A stretch of 64,000 nucleotides of DNA from positions 1 through 64,000 of the forward strand of contig JAGAPO010000041.1 in assembly GCA_017623215.1 (NCBI GenBank), read 5' to 3'. The stretch is from Lachnospiraceae bacterium. GTDB lineage: Bacteria; Bacillota; Clostridia; Lachnospirales; Lachnospiraceae. The first letter of the stretch is position 1. Each line of letters starts with the position of its first letter. This document shows positions 9,939 through 18,661 of this stretch, piece after piece. A program made the translations under genes and the position numbers. The notes below the pieces were generated by a model. That model did no database searches. It saw only the letters and a program-made list of their open reading frames with translations, and had not been told where the DNA came from.

Positions 9939-11192
9939 ATGACAACATTAGAAAGATACCTGGACGCGAAAGAAAGATATGCGGCGATCGGCGTTGATAC
10001 CGATGCGGCGTTAAAGGCGCTGGCAGCAGCTCCCATTTCCATGCACTGCTGGCAGGGCGATGACGTAGGAGGCTTTGACAGAGACGGCGCTCTGACCGGC
10101 GGAATTCAGGCAACCGGCAATTATCCCGGAAAAGCAAGAACTCCAGAGGAGCTGATGGCCGACATCGACAAGGCGCTCAGCCTGATTCCCGGTACTCACA
10201 GAATCAATCTGCATGCAAGCTACGCAATCTTTAAGGACGGCGAGTTCGCAGACAGAGACGAATTAAAGCCCGAGCATTTTGCTGCGTGGGTTGAATTCGC
10301 AAAGGAGAGAGGCCTTGGCCTTGACTTCAATCCGACCTATTTTTCCCATCCGAAGGCAAGTGAATTCACCTTATCGAGCCCCGACGAGGATATCCGCCAG
10401 TTCTGGATTCGCCACGGCCAGGCCTGCATCCGGATTGCGGAGTATTTTGCAACCGAGCTTGGAACACCCTCCCTTGTAAATATCTGGATTCCGGACGGCT
10501 TTAAGGATATTCCCGCTGACAGAACCGCTCCGAGAGCAAGATTAAAGGATTCCCTCGATCAGATCCTTTCCATCGACTACGATAAGTCGAAGGTATATGT
10601 TGCGGTAGAGTCCAAGGTATTCGGAATCGGAATGGAGTCCTACACCGTAGGTTCCCACGAGTTCTACATGAACTATGCGGCGAAGAACGATATCCTGTGC
10701 CTGCTCGATAACGGTCATTATCATCCGACCGAGGTAGTATCGGACAAGATTCCGGCTATGCTCTTATTCTCCGATAAGCTGGCGCTTCACGTAACGAGAG
10801 GCGTACGCTGGGACAGTGACCATGTTGTAATTTTCGACGATGAGACCAAGGAGATCGCAAAGGAGATCGTAAGAAATAATGCGATTGACCGCGTATTAAT
10901 CGGACTCGACTTCTTCGACGCAAGCATTAACCGTATTTCCGCATGGGTTGTTGGTATGAGAAGTATGCAGAAGGCTCTTCTCTACGCGCTGCTGACTCCG
11001 AACGAGAAGCTGGCAGCGATGCAGAACGACGGGGAGTTCACGGAGCTGATGGTGCTTCAGGAGGAGCTGAAGTTCTATCCGTTCGGCGATGTATGGAACT
11101 ATTTCTGCGAGATCAACCATGTTCCCCAGAAGGAAGACTGGTTCGCAGAGGTAAAGAAGTATGAGAATGAGGTCCTGGTGAACAGAAAGTAA
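9939..11192 (+). CDS. rhaA: L-rhamnose isomerase
   Basis: A 417-residue enzyme converting L-rhamnose to L-rhamnulose, matching the usual length of 415-420. Family landmarks are [13 protein letters not shown] near residues 30-42, [23 protein letters not shown] and [13 protein letters not shown], the metal-site region [11 protein letters not shown] and [15 protein letters not shown] start at the ATG at 9939, where GGAAGGAGAGG is well placed, rather than the upstream in-frame ATG that overlaps rhaB. It is cotranscribed with rhaB. Confidence 0.95.
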   Translation: MTTLERYLDAKERYAAIGVDTDAALKALAAAPISMHCWQGDDVGGFDRDGALTGGIQATGNYPGKARTPEELMADIDKALSLIPGTHRINLHASYAIFKDGEFADRDELKPEHFAAWVEFAKERGLGLDFNPTYFSHPKASEFTLSSPDEDIRQFWIRHGQACIRIAEYFATELGTPSLVNIWIPDGFKDIPADRTAPRARLKDSLDQILSIDYDKSKVYVAVESKVFGIGMESYTVGSHEFYMNYAAKNDILCLLDNGHYHPTEVVSDKIPAMLLFSDKLALHVTRGVRWDSDHVVIFDDETKEIAKEIVRNNAIDRVLIGLDFFDASINRISAWVVGMRSMQKALLYALLTPNEKLAAMQNDGEFTELMVLQEELKFYPFGDVWNYFCEINHVPQKEDWFAEVKKYENEVLVNRK

Positions 11193-11250
11193 AAAACAAT
11201 AGGCTCCATGGCGTTCGGCATGATGCAGGGCGCGGAAATGGAACCGTCAG

Positions 11251-11325
11251 AAGCCTGCCGTGTTCACGGTGTCAGTACGGGAACGTCAAGACATCGGGAA
11301 CGCGGCAGGCTTTGCTGCGTTCCCG
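11251..11325 (+). terminator. overlapping alternative hairpins after rhaA
   Basis: AAGCCTGCCGTGTTC (11251-11265) can pair with GAACGCGGCAGGCTT (11298-11312). CGGGAACGC (11295-11303) can instead pair with GCGTTCCCG (11317-11325). The two foldings are mutually exclusive. There is only a short T run. It probably marks the 3' end of the rha transcript, ahead of the separate promoter at 11383. Confidence 0.45.
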
Positions 11326-11382
11326 ACAGGGCTGCAGGAATTCCCATTGCAGCCCGCGAGCGATACAGGATAGAAGAACTAT

Positions 11383-11411
11383 TTGTACAAATGGAAATAA
11401 TGTGATATGAT
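11383..11411 (+). promoter_or_regulatory. promoter of the YfcC-family gene
   Basis: TTGTAC (11383-11388), 17 bases, TATGAT (11406-11411), about 54 bases before the start codon. Confidence 0.7.
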
Positions 11412-11465
11412 ACGAACAGGGCAGAGCTCTGCCAATATTGGAATACAAAGGAGAACCCATTCATC

Positions 11466-12929
11466 ATGGAAGATACCGCACTGAAAATATCCAAAAAGAC
11501 ATTTCTTACCTCCCTCATCATCCTTCTCGCATTAATGCTGTTCGCAGGAGTTCTGACACAGATTCTGCCGCAGGGCAGCTATGTACGGGAGATCGCAGAT
11601 GGCAGAGAGGTTGTAGCAGCAGACTCTTATACCGTAACGGAGGATGGCGAACGACTTCCCTTCTGGAAAGTATTTACTGCGCCGTTCCTTGTCTTATTCA
11701 GCTCCGACGGCGTTACGGTGCTTGGAATTATCCTGTTTTTGATGGTGATCAGCGGGGATATCGCGCTGTTGAATCAAAGCGGTGTTATGGCCTATTCGAT
11801 GCAGCGGATTGTGGAGAAGAACCGCGGCAGGCGATATCGCATGCTGTTTGTGGCAACCTTTATCTTCATGGCGTTCGGCGCGTTCGTGGGTGTATTTGAA
11901 GAGAGCGCGACACTTGCGCCGTTCGCAGTGGCTCTGGCGACCGCGATGGGGTGGGACGCACTGGTGGGCCTCGGAATGAGCATGCTTGCGGCGGGCTTTG
12001 GATTCGCAGCGGCTATCAGCAATCCGTTTACGTTAAGCATCGCGCAGGAGCTTGCAGGACTTCCGATCTATTCCGGATTCGGGTTCCATGTGGTCAGCTT
12101 CCTTGTGATCTATCTGATACTCGCAGGGTTTTTGTATCATTATGCAAGATCCATCGACGGAAGAGCGGAGATGAAGCGCTCCGGACAGGACAAAGACACC
12201 CGGGAAAGTGCGCGGCAGGACAAAGCCGGGATCGGCCGGGGGGAGCGCGCCGTATCGAAGGAAGAGGAGTCCCGTATGCGTTTTGCCATGCACATTTTCC
12301 TTGCTGCAATCGGTCTGGTAGTCGCGGTGGTGCTGCTCGGAATTCTGATTCCGGCGGTTGCATCGAACGCATTGGTGCTGATGCTGCTTCCGATGACGGT
12401 CGGAAGTGTACTTGCGGCAAAGAAGGCCGGACTCGTAAAGGCAGGAAAGCAGTTTGTTCTTGGAATTACAGGAATGCTTCCGGGAGTTGTCATGATTTTA
12501 ATGGCCTCAAGCGTAAAATTAATTGTGCAGGAGGGCGGAATTCTGGATACGATTCTGTACTATGTATCCGGGGCGGCGCAGAAGGTCGGCGGAGCGGGAA
12601 GCTTATTCTTAATCTACGGATTAATCCTAATATTGAATTTCTTCATCGCGTCCGGTTCTGCAAAGGCGTTCTTAGTGATTCCGATTATTGCGCCGCTTGC
12701 GGATCTGGTCGGGATTACAAGGCAGACCGCGGTAATTGCGTACTGCTTCGGAGACGGATTCTCGAATGTCCTATATCCGACGAATCCGGTGCTGCTCATC
12801 TGCCTCGGTATGACCGCGGTATCCTATGGAAAATGGGTGAAATGGACCTGGAAGCTTCAGGCAGTTGTGCTTGTAGTATCAGGAGCCCTTTTATATGCGG
12901 CATATGCGCTGCAGCTCGGGCCATTTTAA
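11466..12929 (+). CDS. YfcC/DcuC-family membrane transporter
   Basis: A 487-residue integral membrane protein with about 12 hydrophobic helices. The first is at residues 13-36 and is followed by the family marker LTQILPQGSYVRE. A hydrophilic cytoplasmic loop of about 40 residues, rich in Arg/Asp/Glu, lies near residues 228-272. Conserved segments include FGAFVGVFEESATLAPF, the two-fold repeated GFGFAAAISNPFT and FGDGFSNVLYPTNPVLL. Members of this DcuC-like family move anions such as C4-dicarboxylates or amino acids; the substrate is not known here. AAAGGAG precedes the ATG. It has its own promoter and is followed after about 215 bases by diaminopimelate dehydrogenase. Confidence 0.85.
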   Translation: MEDTALKISKKTFLTSLIILLALMLFAGVLTQILPQGSYVREIADGREVVAADSYTVTEDGERLPFWKVFTAPFLVLFSSDGVTVLGIILFLMVISGDIALLNQSGVMAYSMQRIVEKNRGRRYRMLFVATFIFMAFGAFVGVFEESATLAPFAVALATAMGWDALVGLGMSMLAAGFGFAAAISNPFTLSIAQELAGLPIYSGFGFHVVSFLVIYLILAGFLYHYARSIDGRAEMKRSGQDKDTRESARQDKAGIGRGERAVSKEEESRMRFAMHIFLAAIGLVVAVVLLGILIPAVASNALVLMLLPMTVGSVLAAKKAGLVKAGKQFVLGITGMLPGVVMILMASSVKLIVQEGGILDTILYYVSGAAQKVGGAGSLFLIYGLILILNFFIASGSAKAFLVIPIIAPLADLVGITRQTAVIAYCFGDGFSNVLYPTNPVLLICLGMTAVSYGKWVKWTWKLQAVVLVVSGALLYAAYALQLGPF

Positions 12930-13004
12930 ACATGTGTGCCGGGAGCGCATAAGAAAAACGAGGGTGCGGTGGCCGTTCGCAGCTGCAGAGAAAGCAGGAG
13001 AAAG

Positions 13005-13034
13005 TTGTTCTTGTGTATTTTTCCAAAATATGAT
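13005..13034 (+). promoter_or_regulatory. probable promoter of ddh
   Basis: TTGTTC (13005-13010), 18 bases, TATGAT (13029-13034), 110 bases upstream of the ddh start. Confidence 0.5.
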
Positions 13035-13144
13035 AAGCTGATATCTGCGGGGCAGTAACGCATTAACGCGCGAACTGACGCGGAAAGAACAGAGACGTGG
13101 AATCAGAATACGAACAGACAATAGAGAAAGGCAGGAGACAGACA

Positions 13145-14122
13145 ATGATTAGAATTGGAATTGCAGGATATGGCAATCTTGGAAAGGGCGTGGAGCTTGC
13201 AGTCCGTCAGAACCCGGATATGGAGCTGGTTGGAGTATTTACAAGAAGAGCGCCGGAGAGCGTTGCGCTTATGACGCCCGGAGTGAAGGTGTATTCTCTT
13301 TCGGATGCGGAGAAGTTAAAGGATCAGATCGACGTTATGATCTTATGCGGCGGAAGCGCTACGGATCTTCCGAAGCAGACGGCAGAGCTTGCGGCAATGT
13401 TCAATGTCGTGGACAGCTTTGATACGCATGCGAAGATTCCGGAGCATTTTGCAGCGGTGGACGCTGCGGCAAAGGCAGCAGGAAAGATTGCCATCATATC
13501 CGCCGGCTGGGATCCGGGAATGTTCTCGCTGAATCGTATCTACAGCGAAGCGATTCTGCCGGTCGGCAGTACATATACCTTCTGGGGACGCGGCGTAAGC
13601 CAGGGGCATTCGGACGCGATCAGACGTGTGGAAGGCGTAAAGGATGCAAGACAGTATACGGTTCCGGTTCCGGAGGCACTGGAATCCGTGCGCGCGGGAG
13701 AGAATCCTGTGCTGACGACCAGACAGAAGCATACCAGAGAATGCTACGTTGTAGCGGAGGAGGGTGCAGATCTGGAAAAGATTGAGAAGACGATTAAAGA
13801 GATGCCGAATTATTTCGCAGATTATGATACCACCGTTACCTTCATCTCGCAGGAAGAGCTGAACGAGAAGCACGGCGGAATTCCGCATGGCGGTTTTGTC
13901 ATCCGCAGCGGTGAGACCGCTTCGGGGAAGAAGCATGTGATTGAATATTCTCTGAAGCTGAATTCGAATCCGGAATTCACTTCGAGCGTGCTGACGGCCT
14001 GCGCGAGAGCGGCATACCGCATGAAGGCAGAGGGAATGAAGGGCTGCAAGACGGTATTTGATATTGCGCCGTCTTATTGGTCGGCAAAGAGCCCGGAGGA
14101 ACTGAGAAAAGAACTTCTGTAA
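13145..14122 (+). CDS. ddh: meso-diaminopimelate D-dehydrogenase
   Basis: A 325-residue NADP-dependent enzyme that reductively aminates tetrahydrodipicolinate to meso-diaminopimelate (or the reverse, at the D-centre), a one-step route to lysine and cell-wall precursor. The N-terminal Rossmann motif is IGIAGYGNLGKGVE. Family motifs include LCGGSATDLPKQ, VDSFDTHAKIP, SAGWDPGMFSLNR and FWGRGVSQGHSDAIRR, then MPHGG-like IPHGGFVI and LNSNPEFTSS. Length matches characterised Ddh. I start at 13145, where AGGAG is well placed, not at the in-frame upstream ATG. The OLD nuclease gene follows after 58 bases with no terminator between. Confidence 0.93.
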   Translation: MIRIGIAGYGNLGKGVELAVRQNPDMELVGVFTRRAPESVALMTPGVKVYSLSDAEKLKDQIDVMILCGGSATDLPKQTAELAAMFNVVDSFDTHAKIPEHFAAVDAAAKAAGKIAIISAGWDPGMFSLNRIYSEAILPVGSTYTFWGRGVSQGHSDAIRRVEGVKDARQYTVPVPEALESVRAGENPVLTTRQKHTRECYVVAEEGADLEKIEKTIKEMPNYFADYDTTVTFISQEELNEKHGGIPHGGFVIRSGETASGKKHVIEYSLKLNSNPEFTSSVLTACARAAYRMKAEGMKGCKTVFDIAPSYWSAKSPEELRKELL

Positions 14123-14180
14123 CGGCGGCCCTGCGGTCTGCTGAGGCAGAAGGCGTTGGAAAAGGAGAATGGAGTTTGAT

Positions 14181-16043
14181 ATGCAGATTTGTTCGCTGAG
14201 CATTCGTAATTTCAGAACGATCCGTCAGCTAACGATCGGGGCGATTGAGGACGCCATGATTGTTGTGGGCAAGAATAACACCGGCAAGAGTACCATACTT
14301 GCGGCAATTCTTGCGGCGGTGGGAGAGTATTCGGTGGAGCCGGAGGATTTCACGGAAGAAGGCAGCAACATTGAGATCGGAATCTCGCTAAAATTCACGA
14401 AGGTCGATTTGGAAAGCTTCCGTCAGCTGGGACTTGTGAGCAAATATAAGCGCGAAGAGGTGTGGACAAAGGACTTTTATTCCAAGCTTCCGTCTTTAAA
14501 GGAGAATATCCTCACCTTTACTTTTGTCGCGAATCAGGATGGAAAGATTCGCTATGACGACGGCTATAAGAAGCATAACCCGTACATCCCTCAGGTGCTG
14601 CCCAGAATTCGTTTTATCGGCCATGACAGGAAGATTGCGGACCTGGAAGAAGAGATTCTGTTATCGCAGGATCGAAAGGCACTTGCCGGGCTTCGGGAGA
14701 ATACCTGTATGTTCGACCGCACCAAGCGTTGCAAGGAATGCTTCCAGTGCTACGGGGTCATTGCGAAGAAGCCGGCGGAGGAGTTGAGCGTATTAGAGGC
14801 CGCAAAGCTTTTGGAGTACAAGATCTATCATCTGAATCTGGATTCGATGTCCGAGAAGATGAACCGTTATTTTCACAAGAACAACGGGAACGCGCAGGAT
14901 ATTAACTATTCGATTGAGTTCGATTTTGACGCAATGGTGAATGTGAAGACCTCTGTGATTCACAAGATTCGCGGAACCGAGGAACCGGTTGGGAACGCGG
15001 GCGCCGGAACCAAGAGTATCTACATCCTTTCTCTGCTGGAGGCATATGCGGAGGATGCGAATTCGGTATCCAGCATTATTATGATGGAGGATCCGGAGAT
15101 CTACCTGCATCCGCAGATGCAGAAGGTAGCCAGCGAGATTCTGTACCGCCTTTCAAAGAAGAATCAGGTGATATTCTCAACCTATTCGCCGAATATGATC
15201 TTCAACTTCACCTCCGGTCAGTTAAAGCAGGTGGTACTGGATCAGAATTACAACACGACGGTCAGAGAGGATGCCGATATCGACGAGATTCTGGATGATT
15301 TGGGATACTCTGCGAACGATTTGATGAACGTAAGCTTTCTCTTTCTCGTGGAAGGCAAGCAGGACAGAAGCCGCCTTCCCCTGCTTTTGGAGCAGTATTA
15401 TTCCGAGATATACGATGAAGAAGGCAGGCTCGCCCGAATCGCAATTATCTCGACCAACAGCTGTACGAACATCAAGACATATGCCAATCTGAAATATATG
15501 AACCAGCTCTACATAAAGGATCAGTTCCTGATGATCCGCGACAGCGACGGCAAGGACCCGCAGATGCTGACCAATCAGCTGTGCAGCTACTATCGGGACA
15601 GGGCAAAGGCCGATCAGGGAACGATTCCGAGAGTAACGCCGCGCAACGTTTTGATCCTGAAATACTATTCGTTCGAGAATTATTTTCTGGATCCGGCCGT
15701 TATGGCCGAGATTGGGGTCGTGCGTTCCGAGCAGGCGTTCTATGATATCCTTTATGACAGATACCGGCAGTATCTGTATAAGCTATCGAGCTTCCAGAAG
15801 CTGTGCGCGGAGAAGAAGCTCCGAATCCGTTCTGCGAAGGATATCAGGGAGAATATGGAGCTGATCCGCATCTACGTCCGCGGACACAACCTGTACGATA
15901 TCTTTTATGGACGCTACAAGGGAGAACGGGAGACGGAGATCTTAAAGCAGTACATCGCGGCGGCTCCAAGAAGCACCTTTGCGGATATTTTAGAGGCGAT
16001 TGACAAGTTCGTGTATTTTGACAGCCGGAAGTATAATCGTTAA
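14181..16043 (+). CDS. OLD-family ATPase/TOPRIM nuclease
   Basis: A 620-residue protein with an N-terminal ABC-type ATPase and C-terminal TOPRIM domain, the class 1 OLD layout without a partner UvrD-like helicase. It opens with the SMC/RecF-like MQICSLSIRNFRTI and Walker A GKNNTGKST at residues 30-38. A signature-like GNAGAGTKSIYILSLLEAYA precedes Walker B MMEDPEIYLHPQM. The TOPRIM part shows FLFLVEGKQDRSRL (about 385-398) and MIRDSDGKD. An unusual Cys cluster, with Cys at the pattern C-x8-C-x2-C-x2-C near residues 178-192, interrupts the ATPase domain. OLD proteins cut DNA and several act in phage defence. Start 14181 is chosen because GGAG lies 6 bases upstream; the ATG at 14169 has its SD too close. 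Confidence 0.85.
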   Translation: MQICSLSIRNFRTIRQLTIGAIEDAMIVVGKNNTGKSTILAAILAAVGEYSVEPEDFTEEGSNIEIGISLKFTKVDLESFRQLGLVSKYKREEVWTKDFYSKLPSLKENILTFTFVANQDGKIRYDDGYKKHNPYIPQVLPRIRFIGHDRKIADLEEEILLSQDRKALAGLRENTCMFDRTKRCKECFQCYGVIAKKPAEELSVLEAAKLLEYKIYHLNLDSMSEKMNRYFHKNNGNAQDINYSIEFDFDAMVNVKTSVIHKIRGTEEPVGNAGAGTKSIYILSLLEAYAEDANSVSSIIMMEDPEIYLHPQMQKVASEILYRLSKKNQVIFSTYSPNMIFNFTSGQLKQVVLDQNYNTTVREDADIDEILDDLGYSANDLMNVSFLFLVEGKQDRSRLPLLLEQYYSEIYDEEGRLARIAIISTNSCTNIKTYANLKYMNQLYIKDQFLMIRDSDGKDPQMLTNQLCSYYRDRAKADQGTIPRVTPRNVLILKYYSFENYFLDPAVMAEIGVVRSEQAFYDILYDRYRQYLYKLSSFQKLCAEKKLRIRSAKDIRENMELIRIYVRGHNLYDIFYGRYKGERETEILKQYIAAAPRSTFADILEAIDKFVYFDSRKYNR

Positions 16044-16072
16044 TTTTATAACAGATAAATTAATAAAATGTA

Positions 16073-16101
16073 TTGACTTTTTGCTCATCTCGATCTATAG
16101 T
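16073..16101 (+). promoter_or_regulatory. promoter of the hydroxyacid / 5-oxoproline operon
   Basis: TTGACT (16073-16078), 17 bases, TATAGT (16096-16101). Initiation would be near 16108, leaving a leader of about 140 bases. Confidence 0.8.
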
Positions 16102-16107
16102 GTTCCT

Positions 16108-16223
16108 ATTGAAAGATGAGCTGAAAGCAGCGAATAATCGAATAGAGACGTGTGCAGAACGAGCAGTCTGTGCCGAATATATAAAAGGAAAGGGCCTTTG
16201 TGACGGAGGTCTTTTCCTTTTTT
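16108..16223 (+). promoter_or_regulatory. leader RNA with intrinsic terminator (candidate attenuator or riboswitch)
   Basis: About 75 bases of leader with small hairpins (GCTG-AAAG-CAGC, and GCAGA pairing with TCTGTGC) precede a terminator. Its arms are AAAAGGAAAGGGCCT (16183-16197) and the matching AGGTCTTTTCCTTTT (from 16207), ending in T at 16223. The terminator lies between promoter and first start codon, so it can only serve to regulate. No known riboswitch or T-box consensus was recognised; an AGGGTGGNACCGCG-type T-box core is absent. Confidence 0.6.
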
Positions 16224-16246
16224 AGTGCAAGAAAGGAGAGAAGAGA

Positions 16247-17236
16247 ATGAAAGTATGTGTATATGGATCAAGAGAAGACGAGATGGGATACTACGAAAAC
16301 AGGGAGAGAGAATTCAATTTTCAGCTTACCTTTACCGAAAAAATGCTGACACCGGATACGGTGGAGCTTGCGAAGGGGTGTACAGCCATCGTAATCGTAA
16401 CCGCATGCAGGATTGATGCAAATATGGCGGCGCTGTTAAAAGAAGCAGGAGTAAAATATATCGCATCCCGCGCGGCAGGAACAGATCACATGGATCTGGA
16501 TGCAATCGCGGCAAATGGATTAAAGGCCGCAAGCGTTCCGTTCTATTCTCCATCGGCGATTGCCGAGCATACGATGCTGTTAACTCTGGCACTTCTTCGT
16601 AATCTGAAACGGGAGATGATGCATGTACAACGCAGCTGCTTTACTCTCGATAATATCAGAGGACGTGAGCTTGGAAATATGACCGTCGGCGTGATCGGAA
16701 CCGGACGAATCGGAGAGAGAACGATTCAGCTGCTCAGTGGATTTGGCTGCCGAATTCTCGCATATGATATCTATGAAAAGGAATCGGTCAAGAAGCTTGC
16801 GTGCTATGCACCGTTGGATGAATTATACGCACAGAGTGATATTTTGATTCTGCATTGTCCGCTCACGAAGGAGAATTATCACATGATTAATTATGAGTCG
16901 CTGGTTCAGTTAAAGGACGGTGTGCTCATCGTAAATACCGCAAGAGGCGGCCTGATTGATCACAGAGCGCTTTTGGATGCGCTGAACGGAGGCAAGGTTG
17001 CCGGCTTTGCATTCGATGTATACGAGAATGAGAGCGCCTTTATGCGAAAGGATCTGGAGGGAGCAGAGGTTGACGACCCGATCTTTAACGCACTGATTGC
17101 GAAAGCAAAGGTTCTGTTCACTTCGCATATGAGCTTCTATACGGATACGGCGATTGAAAATATGATTCAGACAACGCTTGAGAACTTAAGAGAATACAGC
17201 CTTACGGGAAGCTGTAAAAATGAGCTGACCAGGTAA
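16247..17236 (+). CDS. D-2-hydroxyacid dehydrogenase (D-lactate / (R)-2-hydroxyglutarate type)
   Basis: A 329-residue NAD-dependent dehydrogenase of the D-isomer-specific 2-hydroxyacid family, interconverting a 2-oxoacid and its D-hydroxyacid. Catalytic-domain start MKVCVYGSREDE is typical of the D-lactate/VanH/HgdH branch. The NAD motif VGVIGTGRIGERT is at about residues 148-160. The catalytic Arg is in NTARGG (about 231-236), the Glu in DVYENE (about 260) and the His in SHMSFYTD (about 293). ATG follows AAAGGAGAG. It is the first gene of the operon, behind the attenuator-like leader. The family members D-LDH, VanH and HgdH cannot be separated by eye; the neighbouring glutamate-related genes make 2-hydroxyglutarate a reasonable guess. 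Confidence 0.85.
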   Translation: MKVCVYGSREDEMGYYENREREFNFQLTFTEKMLTPDTVELAKGCTAIVIVTACRIDANMAALLKEAGVKYIASRAAGTDHMDLDAIAANGLKAASVPFYSPSAIAEHTMLLTLALLRNLKREMMHVQRSCFTLDNIRGRELGNMTVGVIGTGRIGERTIQLLSGFGCRILAYDIYEKESVKKLACYAPLDELYAQSDILILHCPLTKENYHMINYESLVQLKDGVLIVNTARGGLIDHRALLDALNGGKVAGFAFDVYENESAFMRKDLEGAEVDDPIFNALIAKAKVLFTSHMSFYTDTAIENMIQTTLENLREYSLTGSCKNELTR

Positions 17237-17362
17237 GACGGTAAATGAAACCGAAAGCAGGCCGGGGGCCCCGGCTGGATGGCGGGGCTTCGGAAGCAGA
17301 TTCAGCCAAATACGACAAAAGAACTTCAGCGAGTGTGTTCAATAAAAGGAGGAAATGGATAT

Positions 17363-18562
17363 ATGGAATGGAGTTATGACATTTACCAGGGAGCAAAACG
17401 GGTGCAGAGACTGGAATCCTCGCCGATCCGCACGATTCTTGATAAAGCGGCGGCGCTGAGAGCAGAGGGCTTCCGCGTGATTCCGTTCTCGGCGGGAGAG
17501 CCGGACTTTAACACGCCGGAGGATATCAAGCAGGCGACGATTCAGGCATTGAATGAGAATTATACCCACTACGGTTCTAATAGAGGACTTCCGAAGCTTC
17601 GGGAGAATATCGCTGCGATGGCGAAGGAGGAGATCGGAATTGAGTACCGGCCGGAGGACGAGGTATATGTGACATCAAGCGGCGCGGAGGCCTTGAATAA
17701 CGCGATCCTTTCTTTTGTGGACGAGGGCGATGAGGTCATTATCTTTTCCCCTGCGTTCGTAAGCTACAAGAATTTGGTTAAGTTCGCGGGCGGCACGGTC
17801 ATTGATATTCCGCTCAAAAAAGAGAACCATTTCCAGATTGACCTGGATGAGGTGAGCGGAAAGATTACCTCCAGGACCAAGATGATCATTATCAACAACC
17901 CCAATAACCCGACCGGGGCGGTGTACGAGAAGAAGACACTGGCGCGCCTGTGCAAGCTTGCGGTCCGCCGCAATATCCTGGTTCTGTCGGATGAGATGTA
18001 CAGCCGCCTGACCTACGGAGGCGCGAGGTTCCATTCGATTGCGTCCTTCCCGGAGATGAAGGAGCGTTCGATTATCGTCAACGGATTCTCCAAGACCTAT
18101 GCGATGACCGGATGGAGACTCGGTTATATTCTGACGGACGCCCGCCTCGGTAAATGTATTATCAAGACGCATCAGTATTCCACAACCTGTTCACCGACCT
18201 TCTTACAGGTTGGACTTGCGAACGCGATGTTCTCGGAGAAGACAAAGCAGGAGACGGAGTGCATGATTGCGGAATTCGCGAAGAGAAGGCTTGTCATGCT
18301 CGAAGGGATTGCGGCGATACCGAAGCTCTCCTGTGTGGAGCCAAACGGAGCCTTTTATATCATGGTTGATGTAAGTCAAACCGGATTATCTGGCGAGGAA
18401 TTCGCGGCAAAGCTTCTGGAGGAAGAAAAGGTTGCGGCGGTTCCAGCGGTTGGACTTGGAAGCGGCTGTCCGGAATTCGTACGGTTCTCGTTCGCAGCAT
18501 CCATGGAGGATATCGAAGAGGGATTAAAACGGCTTGCGGCGTTTTGTGAAAGATTATCGTGA
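17363..18562 (+). CDS. PLP-dependent aminotransferase class I/II
   Basis: A 399-residue fold-type I aminotransferase that moves an amino group between an amino acid and a 2-oxoacid. Landmarks: SAGEPDFNTPEDI (about 38-50), YTHYGSNRGLPKLRE, the PLP-ring pair NNPNNPTGAV, SDEMYSRLTYG, the Schiff-base lysine in NGFSKTYAMTGWRLGY (near 244) and the carboxylate-binding Arg in PEFVRFSFA. This is the aspartate/aromatic subgroup Ib pattern; substrate is unresolved. I start at 17363, where AAAGGAGG is well placed. It sits between two hydroxyacid dehydrogenase genes, so its oxoacid product could be reduced by either. Confidence 0.9.
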   Translation: MEWSYDIYQGAKRVQRLESSPIRTILDKAAALRAEGFRVIPFSAGEPDFNTPEDIKQATIQALNENYTHYGSNRGLPKLRENIAAMAKEEIGIEYRPEDEVYVTSSGAEALNNAILSFVDEGDEVIIFSPAFVSYKNLVKFAGGTVIDIPLKKENHFQIDLDEVSGKITSRTKMIIINNPNNPTGAVYEKKTLARLCKLAVRRNILVLSDEMYSRLTYGGARFHSIASFPEMKERSIIVNGFSKTYAMTGWRLGYILTDARLGKCIIKTHQYSTTCSPTFLQVGLANAMFSEKTKQETECMIAEFAKRRLVMLEGIAAIPKLSCVEPNGAFYIMVDVSQTGLSGEEFAAKLLEEEKVAAVPAVGLGSGCPEFVRFSFAASMEDIEEGLKRLAAFCERLS

Positions 18563-18661
18563 AAAAATGGATCAACGCGTACTTTTTCACGTGCAGATTT
18601 GTGCAGGAAAGAATGCCTTGCGGCTGGAACTTACAAGCTGTCGGCGGAAAGGGAGACCATT

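Noticed and set aside
11951-12952. 333-codon frame within the YfcC-family gene
   Set aside because: Same strand, other frame, basic low-complexity product; the YfcC frame has correct membrane helices and a ribosome site.
13343-14203. 286-codon minus frame opposite ddh
   Set aside because: Ddh motifs are unmistakable on the plus strand; the minus frame is Arg/Cys/Leu-rich without family resemblance.
16108-16223. T-box or SAM-type riboswitch call for the leader
   Set aside because: None of the conserved cores I know could be found, so only an unclassified attenuator is reported.
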